Assembly: GCF_014174275.1 (NCBI RefSeq)
Contig: NZ_JABEQK010000003.1
Span: 62,001 to 126,000 of the forward strand
Source of the DNA: Gluconacetobacter takamatsuzukensis
GTDB taxonomy: Bacteria > Pseudomonadota > Alphaproteobacteria > Acetobacterales > Acetobacteraceae
Length of the DNA stretch: 64,000 nucleotides
Direction of reading: 5' to 3'
Shown here: positions 35,330-43,597 of the stretch, in pieces
How the letters are laid out: every line of letters starts with the position of its first letter
Position numbering within the stretch: position 1 is the first letter of the stretch
Translations under genes and position numbers: made by a program
Notes under the pieces: model-generated
Seen by the model: the letters and a program-made list of their open reading frames with translations, nothing else
Told to the model about the DNA's origin: nothing
The model's database searches: none

Positions 35330-35353
35330 GTCGACGATGGAAGATTGCGCGCG

Positions 35354-35971
35354 ATGAGCAAGCGCCTTGAGAGCAAATACAAGATCAACCGCCGCCTTGG
35401 CGTCAACCTGTGGGGCCGCGCGAAGTCGCCGGTCAACAAGCGGGAATACGGCCCCGGCCAGCACGGCCAGCGCCGCAAGCAGAAGCCGTCGGACTTCTCG
35501 GTCCAGCTGATGGCGAAGCAGAAGCTGAAGGGCTATTACGGCAACATCAGCGAGAAGCAGTTCCGCAAGTATTATGACGAGGCCGTCCGCCGCAAGGGCG
35601 ACACCTCCGAGAACCTGATCGACCTGCTGGAGCGCCGGCTGGACGCGGTCGTCTATCGCCTGAAGTTCGCGATGACGCCGTTCGCCGCCCGCCAGTTCGT
35701 CAGCCATGGCCACATCACGGTCAACGGCCGCAAGGTCAACATCCCGTCCTTCCTGGTGCGTGATGGCGACGTGATCGAGGTTCGCGAGAAGTCCAAGCAG
35801 CTCGCCATCGTCCTCGACGCGGCGCAGAGCGGCGAGCGCGACGTGCCGGAATATGTGGAAGTCGATCATCGCCAGATGAAGGGCCGCTTCGTGCGCGCGC
35901 CGAAGCTGTCGGACGTTCCCTACCCGGTGCAGATGGAACCGAACCTGGTCATCGAGTTCTACTCGCGCTGA
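35354..35971 (+). CDS. rpsD: 30S ribosomal protein S4
   Basis: Primary 16S rRNA-binding protein that starts 30S assembly. The 205-residue protein has the usual N-terminus ([20 protein letters not shown]), a basic segment [18 protein letters not shown] and the S4 RNA-binding domain near residues 94-155 ([32 protein letters not shown]). Start codon is fixed by homology and by GGAAG upstream. The gene stands alone with its own promoter and terminator, not in the alpha ribosomal operon, which is normal for alphaproteobacteria. Confidence 0.97.
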   Translation: MSKRLESKYKINRRLGVNLWGRAKSPVNKREYGPGQHGQRRKQKPSDFSVQLMAKQKLKGYYGNISEKQFRKYYDEAVRRKGDTSENLIDLLERRLDAVVYRLKFAMTPFAARQFVSHGHITVNGRKVNIPSFLVRDGDVIEVREKSKQLAIVLDAAQSGERDVPEYVEVDHRQMKGRFVRAPKLSDVPYPVQMEPNLVIEFYSR

Positions 35972-35998
35972 TCCGGTCTTCCAGGCCAACGACCGCAG

Positions 35999-36031
35999 CG
36001 CCGGGCGTGGGGACAACCCCCACGCCCGGCG
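35999..36031 (+). terminator. Strong hairpin terminator of rpsD
   Basis: A perfect 14-base-pair GC-rich stem (35999-36012 with 36018-36031) closes a five-base loop, 28 bases past the rpsD stop. It is followed by TCTGCGTTTAT. The stem is the longest terminator-like one in the window. Confidence 0.75.
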
Positions 36032-36069
36032 TCTGCGTTTATGGGACCTGCCGCCCGAACCATAAGAGA

Positions 36070-36118
36070 CTGTTTGCAAAGTCACCTTGCCGGCGACCCG
36101 ACGCGACTTTGCAAACAG
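36070..36118. repeat. 14-bp inverted repeat with repeat-family core
   Basis: Arms 36070-36083 and 36105-36118 (CTGTTTGCAAAGTC and its exact complement) enclose 21 bases. The inner 18 bases 36087-36104 match the end of the dispersed repeat (15 of 18 identical to copy B, whose corresponding end is at 47005). It lies only 13 bases upstream of the prfC start, so it could be a hairpin in the prfC leader or a partial copy of the repeat. Confidence 0.7.
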
Positions 36119-36131
36119 CCTCCAAGCCCGC

Positions 36132-37703
36132 ATGGATTTTGCCGTGAACGCCGAGCCCTCTTCCGACCTCGCCCCGACCATCGCCCGGGAAATCGCCCGG
36201 CGGCGCACCTTCGCCATCATCTCGCATCCCGACGCGGGCAAGACCACGCTGACCGAACGCATCCTGCGGGCGGGCGGCGCGATCCAGATGGCGGGCAACG
36301 TGCGGGCCAAGGGCGAGCGCCGCCGCACGCGGTCGGACTGGATGGGCATCGAGCGTGATCGCGGCATCTCGGTCGTCACCTCGGTGATGACGTTCGAGTA
36401 TGGCGGCTGCATCTTCAACCTGCTGGACACGCCGGGCCATGAAGATTTCTCGGAAGATACCTACCGCACGCTGACGGCCGTGGACTCCGCGGTGATGGTG
36501 ATCGACGCCGCCAAGGGCATCGAGGACCGGACCCGCAAGCTGTTCGAAATCTGCCGCCTGCGCGATATCCCGATCGTCACCTTCATCAACAAGATGGACC
36601 GCGAGGCGCAGGACCCGTTCACGCTGCTCGACGAAATCTCGTCCGCGCTGGCCCTGGACACCGCGCCGGCCACCTGGCCGGTCGGCCGTGCCGCGCAGTT
36701 CGTCGGCACCTACGACCTGCGCGAGCGCAAGCTCCATGTCTCGACACCGCTGGACCAGTCCGACCCGCGCATGGTGCAACTGGCCGAGGAGCTGGAACTG
36801 GCCGAGGCCGCGCTGCCGACCTTCGACCGCGAGAGCTTCAATGCCGGGCACCTCACGCCCGTCTTCTTCGGCAGCGCGATGAAGGAAATCGGCGTGACCG
36901 ACCTGCTGGACGCGCTGGTGGCCTTTGGCCCGCCGCCGCGCGACCAGGCCACCGAAAACCGCACCGTCCGCGCGGACGAGACCGGCCTGACCGCGCTGGT
37001 CTTCAAGATTCAGGCCAACATGGACCCGAACCATCGCGACCGCATGGCCTTCGCGCGGATCTGCTCGGGCCGCCTGGAGCGCGGCATGCGCCTGAAGCAC
37101 ACGCGCACCGGCAAGCAGTTCGCGCTCCACACGCCGCAATTCTTCTTCGCCCGCGACCGCCAGCTGGCCGAGGAAGCCTTTGCCGGCGACGTGGTGGGCA
37201 TCCCCAACCACGGGACGCTGCGCATCGGCGACACGCTGACCGAAGGCGAGGACCTGCGCTTTACCGGCGTGCCGCATTTCGCGCCGGAAATCCTGCGCCG
37301 CGTCCGGCTGGACGACGCGATGAAGGCCAAGAAGCTGCGTCAGGCCCTGACGGAACTGGCCGAGGAAGGCGTGGTCCAGCTTTTCCGCCCGCAGGACGGC
37401 GCGCCGCCGATCGTCGGCGTGGTCGGCACGCTCCAGCTCGACGTGCTCCAGGCGCGCCTGGGCGGCGAGTACGGGGTGAGCATCGGCTTCGAATCCACCC
37501 CCTACAACCTCGCCCGCTGGGTTGTGGGCGACAAGGCGAAGCTGGAACTGTTCGCCATGGCCAACCGGTCGGCCATGGCCGACGACCTGGACGGCGACCC
37601 GGTCTTCCTGGCCGGATCGGCCTTCATGATGCGCCGCACGGCCGAGATGAACCCCGACCTGACCTTCCACGACATCAAGCAGATCGGGGTGGAAAGCCGC
37701 TGA
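36132..37703 (+). CDS. prfC: Peptide chain release factor 3
   Basis: Translational GTPase that removes RF1/RF2 from the ribosome after peptide release. The 523-residue protein has G1 IISHPDAGKTTLTE near residue 30, G3 LLDTPGHEDFSEDTYR near residue 98, G4 TFINKMDREAQDP near residue 152, then the EF-G-like domains II and III. Length and the insertion pattern match RF3 rather than EF-G. The start MDFAVNAE at 36132 has no clear ribosome site and follows a perfect inverted repeat. Its 3' end overlaps the convergent MATE gene by 29 bases. Confidence 0.94.
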   Translation: MDFAVNAEPSSDLAPTIAREIARRRTFAIISHPDAGKTTLTERILRAGGAIQMAGNVRAKGERRRTRSDWMGIERDRGISVVTSVMTFEYGGCIFNLLDTPGHEDFSEDTYRTLTAVDSAVMVIDAAKGIEDRTRKLFEICRLRDIPIVTFINKMDREAQDPFTLLDEISSALALDTAPATWPVGRAAQFVGTYDLRERKLHVSTPLDQSDPRMVQLAEELELAEAALPTFDRESFNAGHLTPVFFGSAMKEIGVTDLLDALVAFGPPPRDQATENRTVRADETGLTALVFKIQANMDPNHRDRMAFARICSGRLERGMRLKHTRTGKQFALHTPQFFFARDRQLAEEAFAGDVVGIPNHGTLRIGDTLTEGEDLRFTGVPHFAPEILRRVRLDDAMKAKKLRQALTELAEEGVVQLFRPQDGAPPIVGVVGTLQLDVLQARLGGEYGVSIGFESTPYNLARWVVGDKAKLELFAMANRSAMADDLDGDPVFLAGSAFMMRRTAEMNPDLTFHDIKQIGVESR

Positions 37704-39081
37704 TTTCAGCCTCGGGCGGCGCCGCTGCCGCCCGCCGGCCCCGGCCCAGCGTATACACCGCCCGCACCGCCAGCATCAGGGCCACGACCACCAGCGCGCT
37801 CGCCACCCCGCCCCACAGCCCCACCACGCCCAGTCCGCGGTGAAAGGCCAGCCAGTTGGCCAGCGGAAAGCCCACGCCCCAATAGCCGGCAATCGCCAGC
37901 ACCATCGGCACCACGGCATCGCCCCGCCCGCGCAGCACGCCGACCAGCACCGCCTGCGCCCCGTCGGCCACCTGGAAGATCGCGGCCAGCAGCAGCGCCG
38001 CCGTGGCGATGCGCGCGCTGTCGGCATTGGCCGGCACCGACGGGTCCAGGTAGAAGGCCACGATCCGGGCGCGGAACAGATAGATCAGGCAGCCGACCAT
38101 TCCCATGCCGGTGATCGCGGTCCCCACTGCCACCCGGGCCGCGCGCCGCACCCGCTCGGGCCGCGCCGCACCGGTCCAGTAGGCCACCCGCACATTGGCC
38201 GCCTGCCCCAGCGCCATCGTCACCATGTAGGTGGTCGCGGTCACGCTCAGCACGATCTGGAATGCCGCCAGCGCGTGCGGCCCCAGCGTCGCCGCCTGTA
38301 ATCCCGTGACCTCGAACAGCATGATCTCCGCCCCCGCCGCCGCGAACATCGGCAGGCCCAGCCGCAGCAGCACCGCCATGTCGGCCGCCAGCGGCCGCAG
38401 GGGCCATAGCAGCAGGCGCAGATGCGGCCGGGAATGCACCATGGCCAGCAGGACCAGCGCACTGCCCCACATGGTCAGCGTGGTGGCCAGTGCCGAGCCG
38501 CGCAGCCCCAGTGCCGGCAGGCCGAACAGCCCATGGATCAGCGCCGCGTTCAGCACGCCGTTCACCACCGCTACCACCGGCATCACCCGCAGCAGGATGA
38601 TCTGCGCATCCAGCGCCGGCAGCACCACCTCCACCACCCCTGTCCCGATCAGGGCCGGCGGCACGCCCCACATCAGGATATGGGTAAAGGACGAAACCGG
38701 GCCGACAAAGGATTCGGGCTGGTGCATCAGCCGCAGCAGCGTGCCCGCCTGGTCCAGGATCGCCAGGCACGGCAGGCACAGCAGCAGCGCCACCACCAGC
38801 AGCATGGCATGGATCGGGGCGATGCGCGCCGGATCGCCGCGCCCGCGCGCCTGCGCGATCAGCACCCCGCCGGCCCCCAGCATGGCCTGCAACACCGCGA
38901 TCACGGTAAAGAACAGGGTCGTGGACAGGCCGCCGATGGCCAGCGCATCCGCCCCCAGCCCGCCCAGCAGCACACTGTCGGTCACGCCCATGGCCATCTG
39001 CGCGATCTGCGCCAGCGCGATGGGGGCCGCGACGCGCAGGAGGAGACGAAGTTCCGAAGGGGGCAAGGCTGGGTCCGGCAT
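37675..39081 (-). CDS. MATE family multidrug efflux transporter
   Basis: A 468-residue inner-membrane protein with 12 predicted helices in two MatE halves. The first half starts with ELRLLLRVAAPIALAQIAQMAMGVTD and the second with ADMAVLLRLGLPMFAAAGAEIMLFEV. It is of NorM type and would exchange Na+ or H+ for cationic drugs or metabolites; substrate cannot be read. Its 3' end overlaps prfC by 29 bases on the opposite strand. It is divergent from cysS across 124 bases. The start MPDPALPPSE at 39081 fits the family length. Confidence 0.88.
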   Translation of the reverse strand: MPDPALPPSELRLLLRVAAPIALAQIAQMAMGVTDSVLLGGLGADALAIGGLSTTLFFTVIAVLQAMLGAGGVLIAQARGRGDPARIAPIHAMLLVVALLLCLPCLAILDQAGTLLRLMHQPESFVGPVSSFTHILMWGVPPALIGTGVVEVVLPALDAQIILLRVMPVVAVVNGVLNAALIHGLFGLPALGLRGSALATTLTMWGSALVLLAMVHSRPHLRLLLWPLRPLAADMAVLLRLGLPMFAAAGAEIMLFEVTGLQAATLGPHALAAFQIVLSVTATTYMVTMALGQAANVRVAYWTGAARPERVRRAARVAVGTAITGMGMVGCLIYLFRARIVAFYLDPSVPANADSARIATAALLLAAIFQVADGAQAVLVGVLRGRGDAVVPMVLAIAGYWGVGFPLANWLAFHRGLGVVGLWGGVASALVVVALMLAVRAVYTLGRGRRAAAAPPEAEISGFPPRSA

Positions 39082-39205
39082 GGGCGCATCCAGAGCAGAT
39101 CGGCCCCGGAAAGACCAGATGCCGCGCGCCGCACCCCGCTATTCGGCCGCCGCCACGCATAAGGGTGTTGCGTCCGCCCCTTGCCTGTCGCATCTAGGCG
39201 CCATC

Positions 39206-40567
39206 ATGCCCGATTCCATGCCGCAACTGACCCTGCACGACAGCAGCAGCCGCTCGACGGTTCCCTTCGCGCCCCTCGATCCGGGGAATGTACGGGTCTA
39301 TTATTGCGGCCCCACGGTCTATGACCTGGCGCATATCGGCAATTTGCGGGCCATGATCACGGCCGACATCCTGGTGCGCCTGCTGCGGCACCTGTATCCG
39401 CGCGTCACCTATGTCCGCAACATCACCGACGTCGACGACAAGATCAACGCCCGCGCCCGCGCGAACGGCGAGCCGATCGACGCCCTGACCGCCCGCACGA
39501 TCCGCGATTTCCACGACGATCTGGCCGCCGTCGGCGTGCTGCCGCCCGACGTGGAGCCGCGCGCCACCCACCATGTCGCGGAGATGATCGCGCTGATCGA
39601 GCGCCTGATCGCCAGCGGCCATGCCTACGAGGCCCAGGGCCATGTCCTGTTCGCCGTCGCCCACTTCCCCGATTACGGCGCGCTATCCGGCCGCTCGCCC
39701 GACGATCTTCTGGCCGGCGCGCGGGTCGAGGTCGCGCCCTACAAGCGCGATGCCGGCGATTTCGTGCTGTGGAAACCCTCCGAACCCGACCTGCCGGGCT
39801 GGGAAAGCCCGTGGGGCCGGGGCCGGCCGGGCTGGCATATCGAATGCTCGGCCATGTCGCACCGCTATCTGGGCGAGAGCTTCGACATCCATGGCGGCGG
39901 CAGCGACCTGCTGTTTCCGCATCATGAGAACGAGCGGGCGCAGAGCCAGTGCTGCTTCCCCCACAGCCGCTTCGCCAACCACTGGGTGCATAACGCGATG
40001 CTGCTGGTGAATGGCGAGAAGATGTCCAAATCGCTGGGCAACTTCCTGACCATCCGCGACGTGCTGTCCGACACCCCCGCCGAGGCCCTGCGCCTGCTGC
40101 TGCTGCATGCCCAGTACCGCTCGGTGCTGAACTTCACCCGCGCCGGGCTGGACGAGGCGAAGCAGACGCTGAACCGCTTCTATCGCGCCATCGGCGACCT
40201 GCCGGCCGACAGCACCGATCCGGTGCCCGACGAGGTTCTGGCCGCGATGTGCGACGACCTCAACACCCCCCGCGCCCTGGCCGAGATGCACGGCCTGGCC
40301 GACCGCGCCCTGGCCGGCGACCGCGCCGCCGCAGCCGGCCTGCGTGCGGCCGGCCGCCTGCTGGGCCTGCTGGGCCAATCGGCCGACACATGGTTCCGCG
40401 CCGGCGCCGGGGTCGACGAGGCCGAGATCGAATCCCTGATCGCCGAGCGGCTGGCCGCCCGCAAATCCCGCGATTTCGCCCGCGCCGACGCCATCCGCAC
40501 CGACCTGGCGGCACGCGGCATCCTGCTGGAAGACAGTGCCACCGGCACGATCTGGAGGCGCGCATGA
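39206..40567 (+). CDS. cysS: Cysteinyl-tRNA synthetase
   Basis: Class I synthetase charging tRNA-Cys. The 453-residue protein has the HIGH region VYYCGPTVYDLAHIGNLR near residue 30, zinc ligands in YYCGP, WHIECSAMS and FPHHENE near residue 235, and the KMSKS motif NGEKMSKSLGNF near residue 270. An ATG at 39218 is an alternative start. The stop overlaps the trmJ start by ATGA, so the two are coupled. Confidence 0.95.
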   Translation: MPDSMPQLTLHDSSSRSTVPFAPLDPGNVRVYYCGPTVYDLAHIGNLRAMITADILVRLLRHLYPRVTYVRNITDVDDKINARARANGEPIDALTARTIRDFHDDLAAVGVLPPDVEPRATHHVAEMIALIERLIASGHAYEAQGHVLFAVAHFPDYGALSGRSPDDLLAGARVEVAPYKRDAGDFVLWKPSEPDLPGWESPWGRGRPGWHIECSAMSHRYLGESFDIHGGGSDLLFPHHENERAQSQCCFPHSRFANHWVHNAMLLVNGEKMSKSLGNFLTIRDVLSDTPAEALRLLLLHAQYRSVLNFTRAGLDEAKQTLNRFYRAIGDLPADSTDPVPDEVLAAMCDDLNTPRALAEMHGLADRALAGDRAAAAGLRAAGRLLGLLGQSADTWFRAGAGVDEAEIESLIAERLAARKSRDFARADAIRTDLAARGILLEDSATGTIWRRA

Positions 40568-41355
40568 CCGGCCGCGACGGCGGGGCCGATATCGGCCCGA
40601 TCGGCAACAGCCCGGTCGTGATCCTGGTACGCCCCCAGATGGCCGAGAATATCGGCACCACGGCGCGCGCCATGGCCAATGGCGGCCTGTTCCACCTGCG
40701 CCTGGTCGCCCCCCGCGACGGCTGGCCGCTGGAACGCGCCTGGCGCGCGGCCTCCGGCGCCGACCGGATTCTCGAAGCCGCGACGGTGCATGAAACGGTC
40801 GATGACGCGGTGGCCGACCTGCACCATGTCTTCGCCACCTGCCCCCGCCCGCGCCATATCGTCAAGACGGTGCTGACCGCCCGTGGCGGCGCTGCCGAAC
40901 TGCGGCAGATGAGCAGCCGCGGCCTGCGTACCGGCCTGATGTTCGGCCCCGAGCGCGCCGGGCTGGACAATGAGGACATGGCCCGCGCCGACGCGCTGAT
41001 CCGCTACCCGCTCAACCCGGCCTTCATGTCGCTGAACCTGGCGCAGGCGGTCATGATCATGGCCTATGAATGGTGGATGGCCGAAGACGCCACCCCGCCG
41101 CGCGCGCTGATGACCAATGAAACCCATGTCGCCACCAAGGGCGAACTGGACAATTTCATGCGCAACCTGATCGGCCAGCTCGACGAATGCGGCTTCCTGC
41201 GCAACCAGCAGAAGCGCGCCGGCATGGTCCGCAACCTGCGCCATTTCTTCACCCGGGGCGAAGTCACGGAACAGGAACTGCGCACCCTGCATGGCGTGGT
41301 GACCGAACTGGCCCGCGGGCGCAAGGCACGCGCGACCGGGCCCGCGAACTCCTAG
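40564..41355 (+). CDS. trmJ: tRNA (Cm32/Um32) methyltransferase TrmJ-like
   Basis: SPOUT-class RNA 2'-O-methyltransferase. The 263-residue protein has the SpoU motif 1 VVILVRPQMAENIGTTARAM near residue 18, motif 2 GLMFGPERAGLDNEDM near residue 125 and motif 3 NPAFMSLNLAQAVMIMAYEW near residue 150, plus a C-terminal helical extension with RNQQKRAGMVRNLRHFF. These place it with TrmJ, which modifies position 32 of tRNAs. Its start overlaps the end of cysS. Confidence 0.87.
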   Translation: MTGRDGGADIGPIGNSPVVILVRPQMAENIGTTARAMANGGLFHLRLVAPRDGWPLERAWRAASGADRILEAATVHETVDDAVADLHHVFATCPRPRHIVKTVLTARGGAAELRQMSSRGLRTGLMFGPERAGLDNEDMARADALIRYPLNPAFMSLNLAQAVMIMAYEWWMAEDATPPRALMTNETHVATKGELDNFMRNLIGQLDECGFLRNQQKRAGMVRNLRHFFTRGEVTEQELRTLHGVVTELARGRKARATGPANS

Positions 41356-41734
41356 CCGTGGGATCGGCCAGAGCTCCTGGTCGCCCGCATGCAGCATTCT
41401 CGGCGCGGATCGTGTGCAGGAACTGGTCCACGATCAGTCCCTTCCCGCCCGAGCCCGATCAGCGGCCGCACGGACCTGATCTCCAGCGCATGGTGAATGG
41501 TGCCGGGTCTCGGGTTCCTTCAGCAGCCGCTCGGCCAGTTCTTCCGCCCTGTCGCCGCCGATCCGGTCCAGCAGTGCCAGAAGGATCTTTTCCCTTCGGC
41601 CTGTCCGTCTGCTGCGCGCCGTCCCCGTCTTTCCTGCCGTGGTCGCCGATGCCGCCATCGCGCCCCTCCGGCGATAGTCCTGTCGCATGAGGTCCGCCGC
41701 CCCGGGCAAAGCGACCCGGGGCGGAGCCGGCCCG
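41356..41734 (-). pseudogene. Possible decayed RadC-like gene between trmJ and gltX
   Basis: No intact gene fits this 379-base stretch. On the minus strand a short frame (41434-41688, 84 codons, MRQDYRRRG) holds RREKILLALLDRIGGDRAEEL and AERLLKEPETRHHS, which recalls the N-terminal helix-hairpin-helix region of RadC/JAB proteins. After the RHHS segment, similar-looking fragments continue only in other frames (for example AENAACGRPGALADPT further downstream), as in a frameshifted remnant. The family match is a by-eye impression and may be wrong; a short real hypothetical gene is the alternative. Confidence 0.3.
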
Positions 41735-43066
41735 TCAGCGTGCGGCGATGCGCAGCCGCTCCGCCACGCGTGCATGGCCCATCAGCGGCAGCAGATCGCG
41801 CATTTCCGGCCCCTTCTCCTCGCCCGTCAGGGCGACGCGCAGCGGGTGGAACAGTGCCTTGCCGCTGCGGCCGCTCGCGGCGCGGATCGCACTGGTCCAT
41901 GTCTTCCAGGTCTCGGAATCCCACGGGTCGTCAGGCAGCAGCGACAGGGCCTGGAGCAGATAACCGCCCTCATCGTCCTGCACCGGCGGCACGATGGTGC
42001 CGGCGACCACGTCCCACCAGTGACGCAGTTCCGACAGCAGGTCGACATTGCCGCGCACGGCCAGCCAGAACGCCTCGGTCGCACCTTCCGGCAGCAGGTC
42101 GCGCATGTCGGCGAACGGCTTCTGGTGCATGACCTTGCGGTTCAGCGCCAGCAACTGCCGCATGTCGAACCGCGCGGCCGAGCGCGAGACGCGCCGCACG
42201 TCGTAGGTCGCCGCCAGCTCCTCGAAAGACAGCGGCGCCGGATCGTCCGAACTGCCCAGCCGCGCAAGATAGGACACGACGGCGCCCGGATCGATCCCGT
42301 CCTGCCGCAGCGCGCGCAGCGACAGCCCGTCGAACCGCTTGGACAGCTTGCCGCCGCCCTCGTCCAGCAGCAGCGGCAGGTGCGCGAAGGTAAAGCGCCC
42401 CGGCCGGGCGCCCAGCGCCTCGGCGATGTCGATCTGCACGCCAGTATTGGTCAGATGGTCCTCGCCCCGCAGGATATGCGTCACGCCGGTTTCCAGATCG
42501 TCGACCACCGAGGCCAGCGTATACAGCACCGTGCCGTCGGCGCGGACCAGAACCGGGTCGGAAATGGAGGGCAGCTTGACCTGCGACCGGCCCATGACCA
42601 GGTCGTCCCACGCCACCATCCCGTCGGACAGGCGGAAGCGCCAGTACGGCACCTTGCCGTTCGCCTCGGCCTGGGCGCGCTGCTCGGCCGTCATGCGCAG
42701 CATCGCGCGGTCATAGACCGGGGGCTTGCGCATGCGGATGCGCGCCTCGCGCTTGGCGGCCAGTTCCTGCTCGCTCTCGAAGCAGGGATACAGGCGGCCG
42801 GTATCCTTCAGGGTCTCGATCGCCGCCGCATAGCGGTCCAGCCGGTCCGACTGGCGGAACGTCTCGTCCCAGCCGATCCCGAGCCATGTCAGGTCGGTGC
42901 GCAGCGCATCGGCATAGTCCTCGCGCGAGCGCTCGCGGTCGGTATCGTCGATGCGCAACTGGAACGTGGCGCCATGGCGGCGCGCATACAGGGCGTTGGC
43001 AATCGCCTGACGGGCGTTGCCGACATGGAGCAGGCCCGTCGGGCTGGGCGCGAAGCGGAGTTTCAT
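41735..43066 (-). CDS. gltX: Glutamyl-tRNA synthetase, short form
   Basis: Class I synthetase with the HIGH-like motif APSPTGLLHVGNARQA at the start and the KMSKS-like motif GGKLSKRFDGLSL near residue 235. At 443 residues it is the shorter alphaproteobacterial type; many such bacteria have two GluRS genes with divided tRNA-Glu/tRNA-Gln charging, which cannot be decided here. Segment LRGEDHLTNTGVQ is also typical. The start MKLRFAPSP at 43066 was chosen over an upstream codon at 43090. Confidence 0.9.
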   Translation of the reverse strand: MKLRFAPSPTGLLHVGNARQAIANALYARRHGATFQLRIDDTDRERSREDYADALRTDLTWLGIGWDETFRQSDRLDRYAAAIETLKDTGRLYPCFESEQELAAKREARIRMRKPPVYDRAMLRMTAEQRAQAEANGKVPYWRFRLSDGMVAWDDLVMGRSQVKLPSISDPVLVRADGTVLYTLASVVDDLETGVTHILRGEDHLTNTGVQIDIAEALGARPGRFTFAHLPLLLDEGGGKLSKRFDGLSLRALRQDGIDPGAVVSYLARLGSSDDPAPLSFEELAATYDVRRVSRSAARFDMRQLLALNRKVMHQKPFADMRDLLPEGATEAFWLAVRGNVDLLSELRHWWDVVAGTIVPPVQDDEGGYLLQALSLLPDDPWDSETWKTWTSAIRAASGRSGKALFHPLRVALTGEEKGPEMRDLLPLMGHARVAERLRIAAR

Positions 43067-43142
43067 GCCGCCTATATGCGTCGGGCGCACCGGAAAGACC
43101 AGCCGGAACGCCGCCGCACGCTATCCCTTATTCGTCGGCCCC

Positions 43143-43577
43143 TTATTCGTCGACGTCGTCGTCCTCATCCTCGACCAGCCGGCGCGGATCGAGCGCCCGC
43201 CAGTCCCGCTCCATGGGCGTGGCCGGGTTGGCCGTGAAATCGTCCAGTTCGTTCGCCGAGCGCCAGCCCTCGTCGCCCACATCCTGGATCTCGGCATCCT
43301 CGCCGAACGACAGCCAGGATTGCAGCACCTCGCGCGGCGAGGCACCGGGCACCCGGCAGCGCTCGATACTGTCGCGGACATAGGCGCGCGCGAAGGCATT
43401 GGCATGGGACAGGTCGACGAAACCGCCGACCTCCTCGACGATTCCGTCCTCGGCGCCGCCCGACAGATCCAGGATCCGGACGCGCCAGCCCGACTCGTCG
43501 GAGTCGGCCGTGGAATCGGAAATGGGGGGAGTATCGGTCAAATGCGCAATTCCCTGTGATGATGCCCGAAGGGGCAT
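43143..43577 (-). CDS. Hypothetical acidic protein upstream of gltX
   Basis: A 144-residue protein with no recognised family. After a Ser/Asp-rich start there is WRVRILDLSGGAED and an FVDLSHANAFARAYVRDSIE helix, then a C-terminal part ending in a strongly acidic run (VEDEDDDVDE). No signal peptide or membrane segment is visible. The start is uncertain (ATG at 43577, or a TTG at 43601 that would overlap pncB). It sits in line between pncB and gltX and is probably co-transcribed. Confidence 0.6.
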   Translation of the reverse strand: MPLRASSQGIAHLTDTPPISDSTADSDESGWRVRILDLSGGAEDGIVEEVGGFVDLSHANAFARAYVRDSIERCRVPGASPREVLQSWLSFGEDAEIQDVGDEGWRSANELDDFTANPATPMERDWRALDPRRLVEDEDDDVDE

Positions 43578-43597
43578 GCCCCGTCGGGCGCGTGGGA

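Noticed and set aside
37706-39193. A 495-codon frame on the minus strand across the MATE gene
   Set aside because: It is another frame of the MATE transporter gene. It is rich in Gly, Ala and Arg with no family motif, while the neighbouring frame encodes a clean 12-helix transporter.
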